This document shows, piece by piece, positions 23,566-35,595 of a stretch of 64,000 bases of DNA. Source of the stretch: Tetragonia tetragonoides (Eukaryota > Streptophyta > Magnoliopsida > Caryophyllales > Aizoaceae); NCBI GenBank assembly GCA_038025085.1, contig CM076144.1, forward strand, positions 20,405,501 through 20,469,500, read 5' to 3'. The position numbers and the translations under genes were made by a program. How positions within the stretch are numbered: the first letter of the stretch is position 1; every line of letters begins with the position of its first letter. The notes below the pieces were generated by a model. The model had not been told where the DNA came from. It worked only from the letters and a program-made list of their open reading frames with translations, and did not search any database.

Positions 23566-24310
23566 TTGCATGCATGGGCACACCATGAAATGCCATGGAT
23601 TAACACTCGAATAGCTCAACACGAACTACCTATAAAAAAGGATAGTACACAAATTATGCAACCACCACGAAAAATAGCCCCAGAAGTAGTATTGAGAGTG
23701 AAAAAGGAAATAGAGAATTTATTAGAAGTAAAATTCATAAGACCTGCAAAAAATGTGAAGTGGTTGGCTAATATCGTTCCTGTTATCAAGAAAAACGGGA
23801 AGATTAGAGTATGTATAGACTTTAGAGACTTGAATAAAGCAAGTCCTAAAGACGAATATCCTATGCTAGTGGCTGATACTTTAATTGATGCAGTATCTCG
23901 ACACAATATCCTATCTTTTATGGATGGGTACTCAGGGTATTATCAATTACGTATAGCTAAACAAGATAAGCATAACACAACATTAAGATGTCAAGGGTCA
24001 TTAGGAACTTTTGAATGGATCGTTATGCCCTTTGGCCTTAAGAATGCAGGTGCCACATATATACCAAAGAACCATGAATTACTTATTTCACGATATGATA
24101 GGAAAGTTTATGAAAGTATATATCGATGACATCGATGACGTTGTGGTAAAATCACAATCTCACCTAGAGCACCTCGATCATTTAGAAACTTCGTTCAGAA
24201 GAATGCGAAAATATAAATTAAAGATGAATCCACTTAAATGTGCCTTTGGGGTGCAAGCAGGAAACTTCCTTGGATTTTTTATCCATCAAGAGGTATTGAA
24301 ATAGATAAGT
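23566..24310 (+). pseudogene. Tat reverse transcriptase remnant
   Basis: RT motifs in order: WLANIVPVIKKNGKIRVCID, FRDLNKASPKDEYPM, SFMDGYSGYYQL, WIVMPFGLKNAGATY. A frameshift near 24120 leads into the catalytic region. There a short duplication (gatgacatcgatgac) produces YIDDIDDVVVKS in place of YIDDVVVKS. The downstream NPLKCAFGVQAGNFLGF region is intact. The MHAWAHHEMPWI start is the tail of the preceding segment, not a real N-terminus. Confidence 0.88.
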
Positions 24311-24329
24311 ATAAAGCAAAGGCAATCTT

Positions 24330-24996
24330 GGAAGCAAAACCCCCTACGAATAAAAAGGAACTCCAGAGGTTATTAGGACAAATTATTTCATTCGAAGATT
24401 CATATCAAATTTGGTAGATAAAACTAAGAATTTGATCTCATCTCTACTAAGAACCAGAGAGGCAGAAGAATTTCAATGGAAATCAATAATACACCAAGAG
24501 ACGTTCGAAAAGGTCAAAGCATATTTGTCTGAACCTCCAGTCTTAATCCCACCACGAGTGGGAAAACCCTTGAGACTATACCTTTCTACAGAAAGTATTT
24601 CAATGGGATGTCTATTAGTACAAGAAACGATAATGGGAAGAAAAAAGCGGTTTTCTATCTATCAAAAACTTTGGTGGATATAGAAGCTAGGTATACACCT
24701 ATCGAAAAATGTGTTTCAGTTTATATTTTGCCTCCTTAAAACTAAGGCATTATTTTATGTCCTTCATTGTCAAAGTAGTATCCCTGACGGATATATTAAA
24801 GTATATGTTATCACAACCCCTATTAAAAGGAAGACTGAATAAATGGAGCCTTCACTTATTACAATTCGATATCAGATATATTCCTCAAAAAACAGTGAAA
24901 GTGCAAGCCTTACCTGATTTTTTACCAGATCACCCATATATCGAAATCAATCCAGAAATCAAATTCAAAGAAGATTATATTGTGCTAGTCCCTTGA
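24330..24996 (+). pseudogene. Tat RNase H (retroviral-type) remnant
   Basis: Fragments follow RT: the connection region with RVGKPLRLYLSTESISMG, the LSQPLLKGRLNKWSLHLLQF motif, then DIRYIPQKTVKVQALPDFL. Frames switch near 24680 and 24710. The order and spacing match Tat pol. Confidence 0.8.
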
Positions 24997-25400
24997 AAAT
25001 TATACTTTGATGGATCCTCCACCAAAAAGGGAGCAGGAGCAGGGATATACTTAATATCACCAACATGGATTACTACGAAAATTGCAGTATGTACAATTGA
25101 ATGGGGCATGTACTAACAATAGAGCGGAGTATGAAGCCTTAGTTGTAGGATTAGAAAACCTCCTCGAATTAGTAGCCAATAATGTAATCATAAAAAGAGA
25201 TTCATAACTAATAGTAAATCAAACTAAAGCAATTTTCAAATGTTTTAGTTCAACAACAATCATAGGTAACGCAAGAATTAAATAAAGAATCGTTGTAATC
25301 ATTTTATGAAGTAAAAATATATTATATTCCTCCAATAGAAATTAAAATAGTAACGAATTAGCTCAATTAGCTTCAGGATGTAAAATTCCCTGGAACTACT
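24997..25400 (+). pseudogene. Second (archaeal-type) RNase H remnant
   Basis: Begins LYFDGSSTKKGAGAGIYLIS (about 25001-25060), then, frameshifted, NGACTNNRAEYEALVVGLEN (about 25107-25170). These are the catalytic Asp and Glu regions of the extra aRNH domain that distinguishes Tat-lineage elements. Several stops follow. Confidence 0.8.
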
Positions 25401-25578
25401 TTCATGAAAACATCACAATAAAAGCAAAAGAACTTATTCCATTCGAATAGAGAGCAATAATGAAAATCAATAAAATTGATATTACGAAAAAGGAGAATGA
25501 TTGGAGAGAGCATATAGTAGAATATCTAAAAGAACCCTCGAAAAAGAAATATTCTAACAAATTAAAATTAATAGCGCA

Positions 25579-26690
25579 TTGTATGTATTTGATGGAGAAC
25601 AACTATTTCGAAAATATTCTAGTGGATTGTTATTAAAGTGCCTTGATCTAGATGATACACTCTCAGTCATGGGAGAAATACATGAGGGCATATGTGGAGC
25701 TCATCAAACAGGCTTAAAGATGAGACACCTAGTATATCAATATGGATATTATTGGCCAACAGTCACTTGAGATTGCATACATGCATTATGCAAAAGAATG
25801 TAGGCCATTTCAAAAACACGGAAGAATTCAATGAGTACCAGCAGCAAAGCTTCATAGTATAGTCAAACCTTGGCCTTTTCGAGGATGGGCAATGGATATT
25901 ATAGGAGACATCAGACCCTATTTATCTAAACATCATAGTTACGTCCCAGTGGCTACTGATTATTTTACAAAGTGGGTTGAAGCTAAGCCATTTGTGAGTA
26001 TTACATCAAGTAATGTAGTAGACTTTATTAACGAAAATATTTTCACTAGATTTGAAATTCTTGAAACCATCACAGTGGATCAAGCTAAAGTATTCGATAG
26101 AGATGAGATAAAATCATTCTTAGGGAGACTCTCTATAAAATTAACGAATTCTACACCCTATTACGCCCTAGCCAATGGACAAGCTGAGTCAACAAATAAA
26201 ATTATAAAAATAGAAATTTCCAAAATGACAAAAGATAATCCTCGAAATTGGCATGACCTACTATTAGAAACACTATGGGCATATCGAACTTGCCCTCGAT
26301 CGAGAAAGTATACAAGTCACACCATTTCAGCTATTAGTATTTGGTCATGAGGCAGTAATACACGTCGAAATGAATATTAAGTCTGAAAGGATACTTAAAC
26401 ATATTAATTTGTCACCAGAAGAATATGAAGAAGCAATGAATATTGAACAATTAGATCAAGAGATCTTACAAATTGAAGCGTTACAGCAAATCCATAAGTT
26501 AAAAAAACAAACAGAAAAATATTACAATCGAAGAGTAAGGAAAAGACAATTTGCCAAAGACGAATTGGTATGGAAAACAATACTCCCTCAAGGACAAAAA
26601 ACAAGTTCTATGGGAAATAGTCACCATATTGGGAAGGATCATTCATTTTCGAAAGTGTTGAACCAGGAAATGCATACAAGTTGCTAAACA
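25579..26690 (+). pseudogene. Tat integrase remnant
   Basis: The zinc-finger region contains EIHEGICGAHQTGLKMRHLV. After stops, the core domain runs at about 25880-26350: GWAMDIIGDI with the first Asp, TVDQAKVF with the second Asp, and YYALANGQAESTNKIIK with the Glu. A C-terminal region (26370-26600) includes KKQTEKYYNRRVRKRQF. The frame breaks at 26345 and elsewhere; no integrity. Confidence 0.85.
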
Positions 26691-27079
26691 CAAATGCAAA
26701 ACAATTTGGATGAGCAATAAATGGTAAATATCTGAAGAAATATATTCCTTCGACTTGGGATATATACAAAGATAACATTTACAATAGATTTCCACAACTT
26801 TGGAAAGAGATAAACGTTGAAAGATATCATACGAAATTCTTAAGCTTTTCGAATTAAATAAAAGTATAATCTAATAACATTAAAAGTCTAAAGATACATG
26901 CTTTTGAATAAACGAAATAAACGAAAATAAAAAATAAAAAAATAAAAAAAAACAAAGAAGAAGGTTTAAGGAATTGCTCAATACTTCGAAGAAGTAGCAA
27001 TATCGAAGCCTTGGTATCGTGGAATTCAGTAAGGTGGGCTACTCGAGCATCCTTGGAGCGCACTAGATCAAATATTCAA

Positions 27080-30000
27080 CATTGAAGGTCCTGTTTTTTT
27101 CTTATCATGAGGAGAAATTGAATCAGGAACTTCTGCTTTACGACTGGACAAAAAGGCTATCTTGTCCTCAATAGCAAGAAGTTCTTACTTAGCAGAATCA
27201 CAAAGTTGCTTCTTTTGTTGAAGACCTTTTCTTCCGGCAGTAATATCATTTAGAAAATCAACGGGACGAGCACAAGCCTCCAAATCGGTCTCAGGAATTC
27301 CCTCAGAACGGGCATTCTGTAAATCTTGCACAACTGAAACTAGAGGACTACTACTTCGAAGCACCAGGTCCCTAAGATCTGTAGGAAAACTTTGATGGTG
27401 GGACTTGATAAAGTCCTCCAACTCTAGCGCATCAGAGATATCTGGCCAATCTGCCTCAAGGGCATTCAATAAACGAATACCTACTTAATTGGCAACATCA
27501 AGGATTCCAAGAGTAGGAGTCAAAAGATCGTCAATAATGGTCATTAAAGAATCTGCAAACATAATTCAAAAATAAGAAAATAATTCAACATTAGAAAGAG
27601 AATTCAAGAAACTTGGGAATAGGGTTATACTCGAAGAGGTAGTCGAAGATTGGGATTCTGCTACAGACAAAGATGGGGGAGAAAATTGCTCTTCGCGATA
27701 ATAATCCTCATCAGGACGATCAACAAGGGGTCGAGTAGTTAAATCAGAAGCAACTACAAGTTGATTCCCAACCAAGGGAGAAGGGACAACATCCATATCC
27801 TGGGTTGCTGCTAAAAGATAAAAGAAAACTTACTGAAGACAATGGAAAAGAGACAAACAAAATGATAGGGTATTCCTCTAGCTAAAGCAAATGATTCCTC
27901 CTGACTAGATATGGGTTCAGAACGAGAAGGGAGGGCTTTAGAAGGACTCTTATCAAGCGAATTAACATCCATGGACATCGATGGTCGAGAGGACGGAGCA
28001 GCAATGTGAAGGTTGAAAGAATCTATAGAGCTTGATGGAGACGTTGTTCCTACTAACAAGTTTATAAAGCAAAATATGTTATTTTATGAAGGGAAAATGT
28101 TTATAAAGAGCAATACAATAGATTGCAAAGCAATACCTTGCTCATGATCCCTTTTTCTGGAAATAGACTCGATTTGGACATTGATATCACCTTCGATAAG
28201 CTCAGTGTTTGAAAGATTGGGTTCAGAAAGAACCTACAAAACATAATACACTAAATTTAGTTAAAGGAACCAAGAGAAAAAAATTTCAATTGAATATTTC
28301 GAAAAGAAAATACCATTGGCCTAGAGTCGAAAGCCTCAATTATACTCATCGTTTGCAAGAAAGACTAAGCACCAGTAGGAAATAATTTCTGAAGAACCTT
28401 CTCAAGGCGTGAATGCAAGGCAAGAACGCCAAAAGAAGATTGAAAGAACTGATCCCACCGAATAGTATATTCCGACTCAAAGGAACATGTGCGAAGCCAA
28501 GGAGGAATATTAACCTCCCCCAACTGATTTTGTAAAAGGACGTGATTACGAACCCTCAACTGTGAAGCCTGATTTTCCAATCCTACATCGATCGACGCCT
28601 GGTTTTGCCTCATATTCCAAGACGATTCAAAGCTTCAATCAAAGAAACTGCCAAACTTGACGAATACCAAACTGACGAGTAACTAATTGAGGATTATATA
28701 CCTCAGTACTAAGCCAAGGAAGCTCAAAAAATAGTAGCCAAGAACTGATCTCCAATAAGGTTCGACAGGAGGGGTCATAGAAAAGGGAATAAGATCTCAA
28801 AGCCACCAAGGAAGTATCCTTCGAATATCTTCTACACTAAAATCAGGTATTCCTAAATAATGGTGAGGATGCCAAATAAAGCGAGGTTTCGAAGAAAAAA
28901 CTACAAAAAGCGCCAAAGGAAGGTCTTCAACCTGCTGGGATTGAAGTAAATTGAAGCATGCCTTAGCTACAGAAGACCATTCAGCATAAGGAGATAGATT
29001 ACAAGAATAAAAGTCACCATCACGAGAAGCTAATTCTTTCTGATAAGAAAAAATATGTGTTTCAATAGATGAAATTTCCATTCGAGAAGGATAATATATA
29101 AAACCCCAGGCTGTGAGAAGCCAAAAAGGGCAAGATTGTTGAACCTGTAGATCCTCAGGGAAAAGATCTCGTGTTAGATTCGACATGCCCTTAAAAAAAA
29201 AGAAAGGAGAAAAGGGGCCAACGGAATTGGACCTTTCATTGAAGCCATGTTGGTTGCTAAGAAAAGAAAGGTATTTTCAATTGATGAACTTTAACTCATC
29301 AACAAGGAAACAAGACTACCTCAAAGTTAGACACATGGATTGTGGGAGGAAGATATGAAAAATGAGTCAGTAACTTCGATATGAGACAGTTCAAGAAGAA
29401 GCAGGGGTAGAAAAAGATTTTAAAAGAGCATCAGCTGGCTCATAATAATATTCATAACTAATTTTGGATTAATCACAGAAACAATAACCCAACAGTATTT
29501 GAGTAAGATAATCTGGGCAAACGCCAGTAAGGTAAGCAATGTCCTCGAAGGTTACGGTTTGAACACCCTCTCTAGTAACAAAACAATTAATGGCAGGATG
29601 CCAAGCATGCCAGAGTGTAGTAGAAATATTACCATCATAAGTTATCTTTGCAAAAAGTGATAAATGAAAAAAATCCAGGATCTTATTTGAACGCCAACGA
29701 GAATGAAAATTCTGAAGGCGATTGAACCAACGCCTAGGGCGCTCGTTAAGAAAATTAATCTACCCATGAACAAGTCTATTATGGATAGGGAAGGTAGATC
29801 GAAAACCACGAGAAGAAAGAATTAGTGAGGAACTACGACCATGAAAAGTAGAAGAAAAAACTCATAAAAATGTACTTTGAGAGACACCTCGTATAGGGGT
29901 AGGATCAAAATAAGGACCTAAAGAGAAAGATTTAAGAAGCTTACCTCGAAAAGGAGAATCATCAAGAGACTTATAGGACGAATGGTGAAGGATAAGAGAC

Positions 30001-30113
30001 TGGGGCCGATACAAATCAGAATGCGTCGAAGTCAATTCGAAAAGACTTTGGGCATGAAGAGGCAAATTAAGAGATTCAATACTAACTGAATCCAAAAAGA
30101 GATGAACAGCCAT
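27080..30113 (-). pseudogene. Antisense plant-mobile-domain gene carried by the Tat element
   Basis: A minus-strand gene opening at an ATG at 30113 (MAVHLFLDSVSIES) and reading toward integrase. Diagnostic segments: STTLWHAWHPAINCF and TVTFEDIAYLTGVCPDYL (about 29640-29530), characteristic of the PMD/aminotransferase-like fold; then SCPFWLLTAWGFIYYPS (about 29137-29088). Downstream pieces are Ser-rich and then helical, ending with a charged coil. Several junctions look spliced, for example acceptor TTTGCAG| just below 27560 followed by DSLMTIIDDLLTPTLGIL. There are in-frame stops. Antisense ORFs between integrase and the 3' LTR are known in some Tat elements. Expression and function are unknown. 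Confidence 0.65.
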
Positions 30114-30197
30114 CTTTGGTCGAAAAAGATCAGGTAAACTAAGGAAATTGATGAAGAATAAGATAGTCGAATTTGAGGGAAATTTTAGGGACTGAAA

Positions 30198-30198
30198 T

Positions 30199-30232
<34 letters not shown>
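30198..30232. repeat. (GA)n microsatellite
   Basis: An uninterrupted GA run upstream of the antisense PMD gene's ATG. On the coding strand it is a CT-rich leader, typical of plant core promoters and 5' UTRs. Confidence 0.9.
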
Positions 30233-30234
<2 letters not shown>

Positions 30235-30420
30235 TGAGAGATGAAGAAAGAAAAACTCGAAAGAAGATACTTATAATAGTTCTGCTCATCATTAACTGCA
30301 GCACGATTACCTATGACCAATGAACGGGTACCTACAAAAAGGGTTGTACAATTAAAGCGCAGGAAACGAAGTGTCATCAGCTCAATAATACAAAATAAAC
30401 TCGAAATGTTTATATATGTA

Positions 30421-30551
30421 TTAGGGGGGCATTTTTTACACACGAAATAAAAACAGACTTGAATTACAGTAGATAAAAGTCATTTATTAAAGAAAAGTCA
30501 AAATAAGTCACAGGGGGCAAAATCAAAATAGCCCATAGAAGTCTTTAAATA
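30421..30551 (+). repeat. Tat polypurine tract and truncated 3' LTR
   Basis: ttaggggggcat is the polypurine tract. From about 30436 the sequence repeats the 5' LTR start (tacacacgaaataaaaac, then ggggcaaaatc and gtctttaaata) and stops abruptly at 30551, where the inverted terminus of copy A begins. The remainder of the LTR is not found in the window. Confidence 0.75.
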
Positions 30552-32047
30552 GTGGTGAGAAGCCCATATATATATATAGAGTAAGGATCTGGTGAGAAGG
30601 GATCTCAACCATCCGATCGCCCTGATCTAACGCTCCATATCACCCCGTTCATTAATGGCATGATCGTAAATATGCTGAACTGGAAAGGCTCCTTTCTCTC
30701 TCATCGTTTGAAAAGTCGACGCTCATTCATCTCTTCTTCTCCCTCCTCTGCCCATGTGTGTCTCTCTTCTTCTCCCTCCTCGGCTCTCTCTTCTTCCCCC
30801 TCCTCTGCCCAAGTGTCTCTCCCAGAATGATGCTATATATGCTTCCAAATTCGCAGAAGAATAAGGAGTCAGATTTAGAAAAACCAAACCATAGCGATTT
30901 GATAACTTGAGATTAGTTTTTGGGCAATTTGTAATTTGCTGAAATTAGGATTTCATGTTCGTGTTTGACTGTAGTTGTTGTTTTAATTTGTTGTTGTTCT
31001 TAGTGATGTATGCGGTTTTTGTTCTAGTTCCACGAATATGCAATGTATTGAGGAGTTTTCGGATTTCTAGGGTTTTGTAACGAAAAATAGGGATTTTTTT
31101 GTTGTTTGTAATTGTCTTGAATTACATTTGCTTCAAATTGGACCGTCTTTAATTGTTTGAATTGAGTATACTGACTTGGTGTTGTCGTCTGAATATTTAA
31201 CCATTGGATTCTTTCACTCACATATAATTGGGATAACTGTAAAACAACTCAGGGTCACTTATATGAGGATTTAGGGCCACTTATATAGGAATTCAGGGTC
31301 ACTTTTAACAGATTACTTTTACATGTCACTTAAAGTTGGGACAACTGTAAACACAACTGCTTGTATTTCACCCATTTTGCTCAATAAAGTTGTTCCAGTA
31401 GCTATTTTGTGTGAGAAGTTGCTTCGGTAGTTATCATTTGCAGTTCAGAAAATACAAATGCACACGCCCGCCCCCTTGTTGCTCAAGAAATATGAATTCA
31501 GCTAGTTCAAAACTGGTGCTTTATTGTTAAATTTTGTGGAGGTTACTCTGATGGTAGAACTAAGCTTTTTCCGATTCTCTCTTAATAGTTTAGCTTGTTC
31601 TTTATACCATTTACAACCAAAAATCTTGCATATATGCCTAAGAAACACTAGTCTAGCTGACATAGGTGTTGCTCATCCCTTAAAAATAGGGGTCACTTTA
31701 ATATGTGAAATGAATAGCTTCTAGTACAATACAAGGGGGTCACTTGTAAGTTGTAACTTAAAAGATTTGAGGCTGAAATTGCATCCTCACTGAATAGTAG
31801 TTTTTCACTAAGAATGAGAATATAGGGTCACTTGTATGAGAATATAGGGTCATTTGTATGAGAATTTAGGGTCATTTTTGCTATTACTCTTATGTTTTGT
31901 TATGAGATCTGCAAGATAAATTTTCACTCTTTTTTAGTACTATAGGATCTATGTATTGTGACCTCCGGCCCTCCGTACATGATGAGTGTGAAACATTGAC
32001 TAACTTCTATTTAAGTTTAACAGTGTTAGTAGCATTGGATATAATGT

Positions 32048-32119
32048 AGCCTATTAGCTCAATTGGTAGAACACTGTGCAATTGTGCAAGAGGATATAGG
32101 TTCGAATCCAAAATACGCT
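32048..32119 (+). tRNA. tRNA-like sequence T1 (degenerate)
   Basis: AGCCTATTAGCTCAATTGGT opens a tRNA-like fold with a good A box. The B-box GGTTCGAATCC is intact, but the T-stem 3' side and acceptor are mutated (AAAATACGCT). The anticodon arm is a CTGTGCAATTGTGCAAG near-palindrome. Located in the left half of copy A. Not expected to be a working tRNA. Confidence 0.55.
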
Positions 32120-33060
32120 ATGAGGTTATAAATTTGAGGGTGACTCTTAAGTATTATTTGGGTCACTTTTTTATTAGCCTATGGTACTTTTAAGTTGTTA
32201 CAAAAAAAGTTGTTACAAGTCAGTTTGTGTTTTTGAATGGGTCACTTTTGATTGTAGAAGATATCGCTTTTGATTGTATAAGGGGTCACTTTTAGTTATT
32301 AGAAGGGAAATGAGAGTTTCCATCATAAAACACTTTGCATTGCCTGAATTAACAAAATGAACGAAACTCTACAAACCAAGAATGGGTCACTTTATTATGT
32401 TTCTGGAGCTGCTTTCTTTGAGCGTCAATCTTCTGCCACATAGGGTGTGGTGAGACTAATAATACATTGCCCCAGTTCTTGCACTTAACTTCAGGGTTCT
32501 TCTGAACATCTGTGCTATGGGTACTCAATAAAGCTCCCTTTCTTTCCTTTTTTTTGTAATTGGTGAAAAATCTTCACTATCAAGTAATTGCTTTTCTTCT
32601 CATCCATTCAGTTATGATACAAAAAAACAATCAGCCAAAAGGGGGTATATACATCAAAAGCAACAATGGTATGCATGATATATGCTGTAGAACTAAAAGC
32701 TACAGATGTTTGAAAATCGACCTACAAATGTCATTCTTCTAAAACTCTAACAGCAAGCAGGCCTGCTTTGTTAAAAACTACTTTCGAATATCTTTTAAGG
32801 CCATTCTCTTCTTCAAACGTTTCAACGCCATCACATCAACCATATGTCTACATGGCTGGTGTGTTCTCAATAAGGCTCTTTTAGTCAGAGATTACACAGG
32901 CATCACCATATGTCTCTTCCTTCAAACGCACATTCTTCTCGATAATGAATTATTGTGAAGTTCACTTCGTAGCCAGGTAAGGGTCACTTTTAGTTAAAAT
33001 GGGTCACTCTTTACTCTTTTGCTTAACATGTTGACTTCTCTTTTTCTTTTAAAGCTTAAA

Positions 33061-33132
33061 AGCCTATGTAATATTCGAACCTACATATGTGCCATGTAAA
33101 TGCACCATGCTCTATCATTTGAGCTAGTAGCT
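33061..33132 (-). tRNA. tRNA-like sequence T2 (degenerate)
   Basis: The minus strand reads AGCTACTAGCTCAAATGATA ... GTAGGTTCGAATATTAC and ends ATAGGCT. The A- and B-box regions are recognisable; acceptor and T stems contain mismatches. It faces T1 in the same element, about 1 kb apart. Confidence 0.5.
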
Positions 33133-35208
33133 TTAAATAACTAATCCCGATAAACCAAGTGATATATCTTTGGTCACTTTATGTTTTTAAATGGGTCACT
33201 TTTGATTGTATAAGGGGTCATCTTTAGTTATCAAAACGTAAATGACAATGTGTATCATAGACCATTTTACACTGTCTAAAATAAGCACAAGCAATAAAAC
33301 ACTACACAAGATATATCGGGAACAACAGCCAATGTATGCATTACATAGGTGACTTATTACATGTTTCTTTATAGTGACCCTCTGTATAAGCAAAAATGAC
33401 CCTCTGTATAAGCAATATTGACCCCTTGTATATGCAACACTCTGTATTAATATATAACACCCACACATAACTCCAACAGATGAACTACTTGATAAAATTC
33501 TCTAATTCTTTACTCTTTAATAAATACCAATCTGCAAAGTCAATCACTTCTCTTGCCAAATGAGAAGGAACACTGCCCCAAAGAGCTACTCAACTACATT
33601 GCCTAAACATAAAGTAGAAATAGTCAAAGAATCACAAGTCCAACCAGCAAATGTCAATATTTCGTAGTTCTTCTACTCAATTGCCACCTCTCTAAGGAAT
33701 CAGGAGCATAGACTTTGGTTAGAGCCAATTAAATCACAAAACGACTATGACAATAATTTTACCACCATGCTATGCACTCTGTTTCATACACACACAACAT
33801 AATATCCACATACATAAACAGAAAGTTGGCTGCTTGGTTATTTGATGAAACAGGGGGTCACTTTAAAACTGAATAGGGGTAACTTTTTAGCTTAGTAGGA
33901 GTTACTTTTTAACTAAAATTTTCTTCAAGCCTGGCTTTCACTAAAGCTTCATAGACAACCATACTCAAATTTTACAAGCTAAAAGAAAATGACGTGCAAC
34001 ATCCATCTAATACAACACAAAATGATTACTCCTCACCATTTTTACCTAACCTAGAACCACTATACAACTCCATCAACCTGCCTCACTATCAAGCAAATTA
34101 TTTATATCAATTCACTTATCTAACTATATGAATCAAACACTGATACTTCTTTTTATCAATTCAATTGCAAGTCAAAATCAATGAGTTACTACTTCAGAAG
34201 ATTCATAATAATTACACATCACATAGAACCCAGAACACAACAAAATTCAATCATGCACCTCAACAATATTGCTAACAAAGAAGAAGGTAGCTCGAACTTT
34301 TAATCGAAAAAAATAAAGGAGATATGAACTTATACAACAATAAAATGAACTACATTAGTAGTCAATCAATGAAAAACTAGTAATCGAACATAGACAAAGG
34401 AAAAAAAAAACCCTAGAAATCGACATAGACAACGAACACAACCCTAGAAATCGAAGATGTGCAAAAGTTAAACCCTCAAAATACAAAATTCAAACAAAAC
34501 ATACCTAGAAATCGAAACCAATACAATTGTGAGCTCAATATCTCTTCTTCAAGATTGATTTCTTGCTTCATCAACCATACCAATGGTGGGGATAAAAGGG
34601 ATGAAGAGAGAGAAGGGAGGTTGGGTGAGTAGAGATAAAGGGAGGGTGAGGAGAGAGAAAGAAATAAGAAACGACGAACGATTAGGCATTGATTTCGTTG
34701 GGTGAAGATTGGAAAATAAGAAAAGAGAGAGAAAAAAAAAGTAAGCACAGTCACTAAAAAAACACGCAAGGATTTTGAGCCATACGATCTGACTAATCAA
34801 CGGCTGAGATCGACTTCTCACCATCTCACAGTAGCTTGTCATCTCACCTGAACTCTATTATATACATATACTAGCTGTGATACCCCAATATTTTCAATAA
34901 TTATTATAACGATTTATAATTAATTTATAAATAGTTTTGGAGATTTAAATCGTATATTTATATAACGATTCGATTTATTCAAATCAAGCCATAATAATAT
35001 TAATTATTATTATGGGAATTTCGTGATTTATAATTATCAAATTGAGGAATTTAATTAAATTATTTTGTATATGAATAAGGCTTATTCATATTGTTTTAAT
35101 TAGTTTTAATTAGCATTTAATTAGTTTTAATTGTTGTCCTTAATTAGCAATTAAATCAGAAAATTAATCCCAAGTCTAGTAGGTTTTGACTTTCATTGAC
35201 CGGGGAAC

Positions 35209-35215
35209 TATATAA
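35209..35215 (+). promoter_or_regulatory. Tekay LTR TATA box (5' LTR)
   Basis: The TATATAA in ggggaactatataagctaag is conserved in both LTRs (46164-46170 in LTR2). It is followed 25-70 bp downstream by CT-rich sequence typical of plant transcription starts. Confidence 0.6.
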
Positions 35216-35544
35216 GCTAAGAGATGGGCCAATCAATCAGTTTACAAAAACTGAGCCAAAAACCTCACAATTCTCTTCTCTCTCTCACGGCACTCTCTCT
35301 CTTTTATCTCTCTCTCTCTCTCGGTCGCACGCACACACACTCTCTCTCCTCCCTTGCTGCCGCCGCTTGTCGCCGGAGAAGCCCTGCCGGTGAGCTCTCC
35401 TTCTCCCTCTTCCTTTCTCTCTCTTTTCCCTTCTCTCCCTCCCCGTGCTCTATTTTCCCCCTCCCCCTCTGTTTTGCGCTGTCGCGGCTGCGGCGCCTGG
35501 GTGTTCGCCGCCGAGTGGCCGGCGCTGCTAGGACCTCCCCATCC

Positions 35545-35595
<51 letters not shown>

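Larger units (their letters stand above)
18381..30551 (+). mobile_element. Tat-lineage Ty3/gypsy element, decayed, 3' LTR truncated
   Basis: A 12-kb element with gag, AP, RT, RNase H, a second archaeal-type RNase H, integrase and a spliced antisense gene before the 3' LTR. The double RNase H and antisense ORF are Tat/Ogre-lineage features. The first ~170 bp of the 5' LTR (from tacacacgaaataaaaac to gtctttaaata) recur at 30436-30551, where copy A interrupts the 3' LTR. All sense genes have stops or frameshifts. Boundaries are approximate because LTR termini have diverged. Confidence 0.85.
30552..34850. mobile_element. Unclassified TIR element with GGGTCACTTTT array, copy A
   Basis: A 4.3-kb non-coding element. 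The left end starts gtggtgagaagccc and later ggtgagaagggatctcaacc. The right end, reverse complemented, reads CAGGTGAGATGACAAGC then GGTGAGAAGTCGATCTCAGCC. These match each other and the ends of copies B and C. Both ends continue into CT-rich, 5'-UTR-like sequence pointing inward. The interior carries about twenty GGGTCACTT(TT)-like motifs, mostly on the plus strand, and two oppositely oriented tRNA-like sequences. No transposase ORF and no clear TSD. The GTGAGAA-type ends resemble long-TIR Mutator-like elements, but I cannot assign a superfamily. Confidence 0.6.

Noticed and set aside
31240..33900. CRISPR-like array reading of the GGGTCACTTTT repeats
   Set aside because: Repeat unit is too short and degenerate, spacing is irregular, and the genome is a plant.
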